Source of the DNA: Methanosarcina sp. Ant1
GTDB lineage: Archaea; Halobacteriota; Methanosarcinia; Methanosarcinales; Methanosarcinaceae
Reading direction: 5' to 3'
DNA length: 36,838 nucleotides
NCBI GenBank assembly: GCA_001714685.2
Contig: MDTP02000062.1
Coordinates: 1-36,838 of the forward strand
Shown here piece after piece: positions 33,982 through 36,838 of this stretch. A program made the translations under genes and the position numbers. The notes beneath the pieces were generated by a model, which worked only from the letters and a program-made list of their open reading frames with translations, was not told the DNA's origin and ran no database searches. The stretch's first letter is position 1, and each line of letters begins with the position of its first letter.

Positions 33982-34144
33982 AACCTAAGTTCCGCTTTTT
34001 TAAGCGCATAAGCTTCCAATGATATCGAATTATGTACTTAAATTAAGCACATTAACTGCAGGCTCTAATTTCAAAATCACAATCATCTGACTGATCATAC
34101 TTTTGGAATTAGGCTTATGTGCTTAAAATATGGGAACTCAGGTT
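33982..34144. mobile_element. 163-bp MITE with terminal repeats matching the left-edge IS
   Basis: The ends, AACCTAAGTTCC...TTAAGCGCATAAGC (33982-34013) and GCTTATGTGCTTAAAATATG...CTCAGGTT (34113-34144), are inverted repeats of 32 bases with a few mismatches. The right end also matches the IS end at 1053-1084 (about 27 of 32 bases). There is no coding frame inside. It is a non-autonomous derivative that the transposase at 1-937 could move. A clear target duplication was not found. Confidence 0.75.
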
Positions 34145-34303
34145 ACGAAATTAGAGTTCCTCCTTATTTTCCGTGTTTTCTGCATAAAAAAATATCGGGT
34201 GAATTTTTCGTGCCCTTCTGTGTATTCCGTCGCCCGCCTCTAAATTTAGAATGATGCCGAAGTTTGGCACTTAACTATAATTGCTGGGTTGACTATAACC
34301 TGC

Positions 34304-34673
34304 AAGCCAGAGTGGGAAGGATGTGCTGCCCGCTCTAAGGATCAGGTTGGAGATCTTTCAGAGAGTGTACTTTTTAAACTCAGGGGAGAAAATATACCGA
34401 TTCTCAGAAGTATCATCCCTGTATCAGTAGCATGAAACGGGTACTTTATTGGAAGTTTTCTCGACATCTCGGAACACAGAAAAACAGAAAAGGAATTTTT
34501 GCAGGCAAAAATAGAAGCTGAAGAAGCAAACTTTATATCAGCAAATTCCTGCCACCATAAGCTACGAACTGCATATTCTTCTGACTTTAGCCATCGGCTT
34601 TTCAAAAATCAAGACCGAAAATCAGGGCGTCTGAAAAAAACTGTAAATTTTGTAGGGGCTGAAAATTTCCCTT
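34304..34673 (+). pseudogene. Remnant of a PAS-histidine kinase
   Basis: One frame reads GDLSESVLFKLRGENIPILR, then PVSVA, a TGA stop, and after it NGYFIGSFLDISEHRKTEKE, FLQAKIEAEEANFISANS and CHHKLRTAYSSDFSHRLF. This parallels the end of a PAS domain and its DISERKK linker, then the H-box region (usual FLANMSHELRTPL). The stop, the damaged H-box and loss of both flanks show it is dead. It runs into the 3' end of the convergent specificity-domain gene. Confidence 0.6.
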
Positions 34674-35780
34674 TTACCAGACACCACTGTTTTTCAGGGT
34701 CGCCAGAATATTTGTGAACTCGTTGCTGAACCTGCAATTCCGAAAATCCGGAGAACCTAGAATATTTTCCTTTATCGCTTGTAACCCGATCAAAAGATTT
34801 ATGTCGTCACTGTATTCTAATTCTTCGTCAGATGAGGTAATATTCTCTTCAAGAATTTCAAGGAGCTGCGGGTCAAGATCATTTGTCATATAGGTATCCA
34901 GAATCAGAAGATCTGATATTCTTTTGTAGAAATCAATTAATCTTTGATAACCTGGTATGGAGTAAACTTTTGCTGCATGCTTTTGCCTGTTAAGATAAAT
35001 CAGGTAGCGGGATATTGTGCTTACAAGGTTCTCAGTAGTTTGACTTTTTGGAAATACAATTGGAAACCTTTTCAACATTTTTGGGCATAATTTGCTCCTG
35101 TTTTGCCCCTGTTCACGGCTCCATATCTCAGGGAAAGCCTTTGATATCGTGGAATTAAGTACAGCTGTTACATAATGATAGAGTGTGGGATCTCCAAGAA
35201 CAACACCTACTCCATCAGCAAATACGTATTTTCCTAACGAGTCGTACGAAGCCTGTAGATTATAATTTTCAGTAATTATAATTTTGGGCGTGTTGATGTA
35301 CTGAAGGAAGCTTTCGCTTTCCAAGCGGTAACAATCGGCAGAATCAAGTTCCTGTTTCTCGGCTCCAGACTTGAATTTATTTTCTGTTAGCTGTTCATGA
35401 GCTATAGGAAACTTTGTTTTTAATTCATCTGGCTGAAAGATTTTGTACTCTTTCCTTATGCCAAGGCCAAGAATTTCATAGGGAAGCATAAATTGGTACT
35501 GCGATGCATGAATGGCAAATTCATTTGAAAGAGAACCATCCATGTAAGGATACGTAAGTTCCTTTTCTATGCTTACCTGTTCTATGCTTACATTTGTTTG
35601 TAGGTTTCTGCAGATGTAGGTTGAATCTGTGCAATTTTCTATCGAAAGGCTAGCTCTGTATAACGAATCATTTGATGAGGGTACGCCTTCGAAGACTTCT
35701 ATTGAGATGTCTTCCAACGTTCTAGGTATTTTGCTCAGCCTTTCTACAATATCGTCTTTACTCCAGAACATATATTTCAC
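34674..35780 (-). CDS. Orphan TaqI/Eco57I-like specificity-domain protein (no methylase domain)
   Basis: The 368-residue protein resembles the C-terminal target-recognition part of type IIG/Eco57I-like restriction-methylases: PRTLEDISIEVFEGV, PYEILGLGIRKEYKIFQPDE followed by LKTKFPIAHEQLTENK, an IIITENYNLQASYDSLGKYV strand block, YHYVTAVLNSTISKAFPEIW and LKRFPIVFPKSQ, then a helical tail. No SAM-binding or NPPY motif and no nuclease motif is present, and the 286 bp upstream contain no methylase remnant. It may be the surviving 3' part of a broken gene or a free-standing specificity protein. Starts: GTG 35780 or, with AAGAAGTG before it, ATG 35771. TATATATA just upstream could be a promoter. 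Family call moderate. Confidence 0.6.
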   Translation of the reverse strand: MKYMFWSKDDIVERLSKIPRTLEDISIEVFEGVPSSNDSLYRASLSIENCTDSTYICRNLQTNVSIEQVSIEKELTYPYMDGSLSNEFAIHASQYQFMLPYEILGLGIRKEYKIFQPDELKTKFPIAHEQLTENKFKSGAEKQELDSADCYRLESESFLQYINTPKIIITENYNLQASYDSLGKYVFADGVGVVLGDPTLYHYVTAVLNSTISKAFPEIWSREQGQNRSKLCPKMLKRFPIVFPKSQTTENLVSTISRYLIYLNRQKHAAKVYSIPGYQRLIDFYKRISDLLILDTYMTNDLDPQLLEILEENITSSDEELEYSDDINLLIGLQAIKENILGSPDFRNCRFSNEFTNILATLKNSGVW

Positions 35781-36066
35781 TTCTTTTTTATATATAGGGA
35801 ATTCCAGGTAAATAGCTCTCTGTCATCAGTTGCAATGTCAAAAATTAAAGTTTTAATTTTAAGACAGCTAACTTTTGACTTTTCAGAAATCTCCGTATCA
35901 AGCTTTGAATACAACTCTTAATATAATAATTTATTCTTTATAAAGGTTGACAATTGAAAGATGATTGTTTCATGTTTAAGAAAAAAATGATAACAGAAGT
36001 CATTGAGCCAAGTTTTTATTACCCTCAAAAAGGAGCTTTTTGAAAATGGGGGAAAAGCATTTGGGT

Positions 36067-36750
36067 TTACAAATGAGACCAGACTTCTAAAGCTATCCTT
36101 GCGTTTTCCAGCATGTTATGATCGTTATTGAAGTAAACGTAGACTTTCTCAGGCCCAAATTTGCTTATTTCCCCGACAGTTTCTCTTATTTCTTTTTGTG
36201 AATAATTATAACTGTACCAGCCTTCTCTTCCGTGCATTCGCATATAAACTATTTTTCCGGGAAAGATTCGGTCTCTGTAATCCGGCGAGTCTACAGATAC
36301 AAGGATAACTTTTTCCATAAGCTCAGCGCAAAGCTCATCATTTCCTAGCAGTTCTTTATTCCTTATCTCCAGAGCAAATCTTTCGCCAAGTCCTGTATCT
36401 TCTGCAAATCTGAGTGCCTTTGTGACGTCATCGAACTTTGGAGGCACCTGAAAGAGATAGAAATCAATGAGGTGATCCATCGGCTTAAAAAGCTCCCGAA
36501 AATTTTCCCAGGTTTCAAGAGCACTCTCACTTAACTGGCGCCAGTGGGTTATTGACCTGTGAACTTTTACGCTCCACCGGAGCCCTGCCCCTTTCATATT
36601 CCAGCTTCTGATATGGTTTGGAAAGGGGAACCTATAAAAACTGGTATTAAGTTCGACAGTGTTGAGGCCGGAATTCCGGACGAACCAATCCAGATTTTTC
36701 TTTTTATTCCATTCATAATACCAGCCGCTTGTACCCACAAATGCATCCAT
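36067..36750 (-). CDS. DUF72 family protein
   Basis: The 227-residue protein matches DUF72 (COG1801), a widespread TIM-barrel-like family without a firmly known role. Signatures: FVGTSGWYYEWNKKKNLDWF, LNTVELNTSFYRFPF, FYLFQVPPKF, FALEIRNKELL, VYMRMHGREGWYSYNYS and the closing VYVYFNNDHNMLENARIALE. ATG 36750 is preferred, as GGCGGGGATT just before it can serve as ribosome-binding site and MDAFVGTSGW is the normal opening; the Met at 36765 would lie upstream of that site. The remaining 73 bases to the right edge show no gene. Confidence 0.9.
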   Translation of the reverse strand: MDAFVGTSGWYYEWNKKKNLDWFVRNSGLNTVELNTSFYRFPFPNHIRSWNMKGAGLRWSVKVHRSITHWRQLSESALETWENFRELFKPMDHLIDFYLFQVPPKFDDVTKALRFAEDTGLGERFALEIRNKELLGNDELCAELMEKVILVSVDSPDYRDRIFPGKIVYMRMHGREGWYSYNYSQKEIRETVGEISKFGPEKVYVYFNNDHNMLENARIALEVWSHL

Positions 36751-36838
36751 ATAATCCCCGCCCATTTGTCATCGGTTAACGAATTTTATGCACAACTTCG
36801 AATACCACGTGTAGTGATTTTCCGACTTGAATGTTGAG

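Overview
This window is archaeal and almost certainly from a Methanosarcina. It carries a hdrA-hdrC-hdrB cluster of the HdrA2C2B2 type, LL-diaminopimelate aminotransferase, a tungsten-type aldehyde:ferredoxin oxidoreductase, archaeal ribosomal proteins (L7Ae, S28e, L24e, S6e) with aIF5B, a MEDS-domain sensor kinase, TATA-type promoters and long A/T-rich intergenic regions. The species cannot be fixed from the sequence alone.

Layout. 1-3930 is a decaying accessory island: the end of an IS1634-like element inserted in a Fic gene, a tyrosine-phosphatase remnant, an intact EVE-domain/nuclease-like gene and a DUF4062 fragment. 4113-6265 holds dapL and a UPF0280 gene. 6583-11445 is one very large MEDS/PocR/PAS/GAF sensor histidine kinase. 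11448-15009 holds a small terminal-repeat element, short tandem repeats, the aldehyde oxidoreductase, a MoaD-like protein and an isochorismatase-fold hydrolase whose segments appear to be in a rearranged order. 15087-19133 is a membrane and ion block: a DUF432-MscS pair, CorA and a divergent TM-helix-repeat protein. 19184-24509 is the translation block: a leaderless radical SAM gene, then L7Ae-S28e-L24e-Ndk-aIF5B-S6e, bracketed by two inverted copies of a 78-bp repeat. 24826-25851 encodes PurS-PurQ. 26653-31685 holds a winged-helix regulator divergent from hdrA-hdrC-hdrB. 31686-36838 is accessory again: an ISL3-like MITE, a TPR protein with an odd start, a repeat/hairpin region, an IS1634-like MITE, a histidine-kinase remnant, an orphan specificity-domain protein and a DUF72 gene.

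How the genes work together. The Hdr proteins would form a soluble flavin/Fe-S heterodisulfide reductase complex; the adjacent regulator and paired operator-like repeats suggest controlled expression. The aldehyde oxidoreductase and MoaD-like gene fit a tungstopterin enzyme with a nearby pterin sulfur carrier. DUF432 and MscS are translationally coupled. The ribosomal genes, Ndk and aIF5B form a co-directional translation/nucleotide cluster.

Most unusual points: the apparently relocated core segment in the hydrolase at 14428-15009; the cysteine-poor MvhD-like tail on HdrA and the altered second CCG motif in HdrB; a TPR gene with an excellent ribosome-binding site but only AUU/AUA/AUC codons after it; two non-autonomous elements with terminal repeats matching or resembling different IS families; and the EVE-nuclease-like fusion in the island. 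No tRNA, rRNA or CRISPR array was seen.
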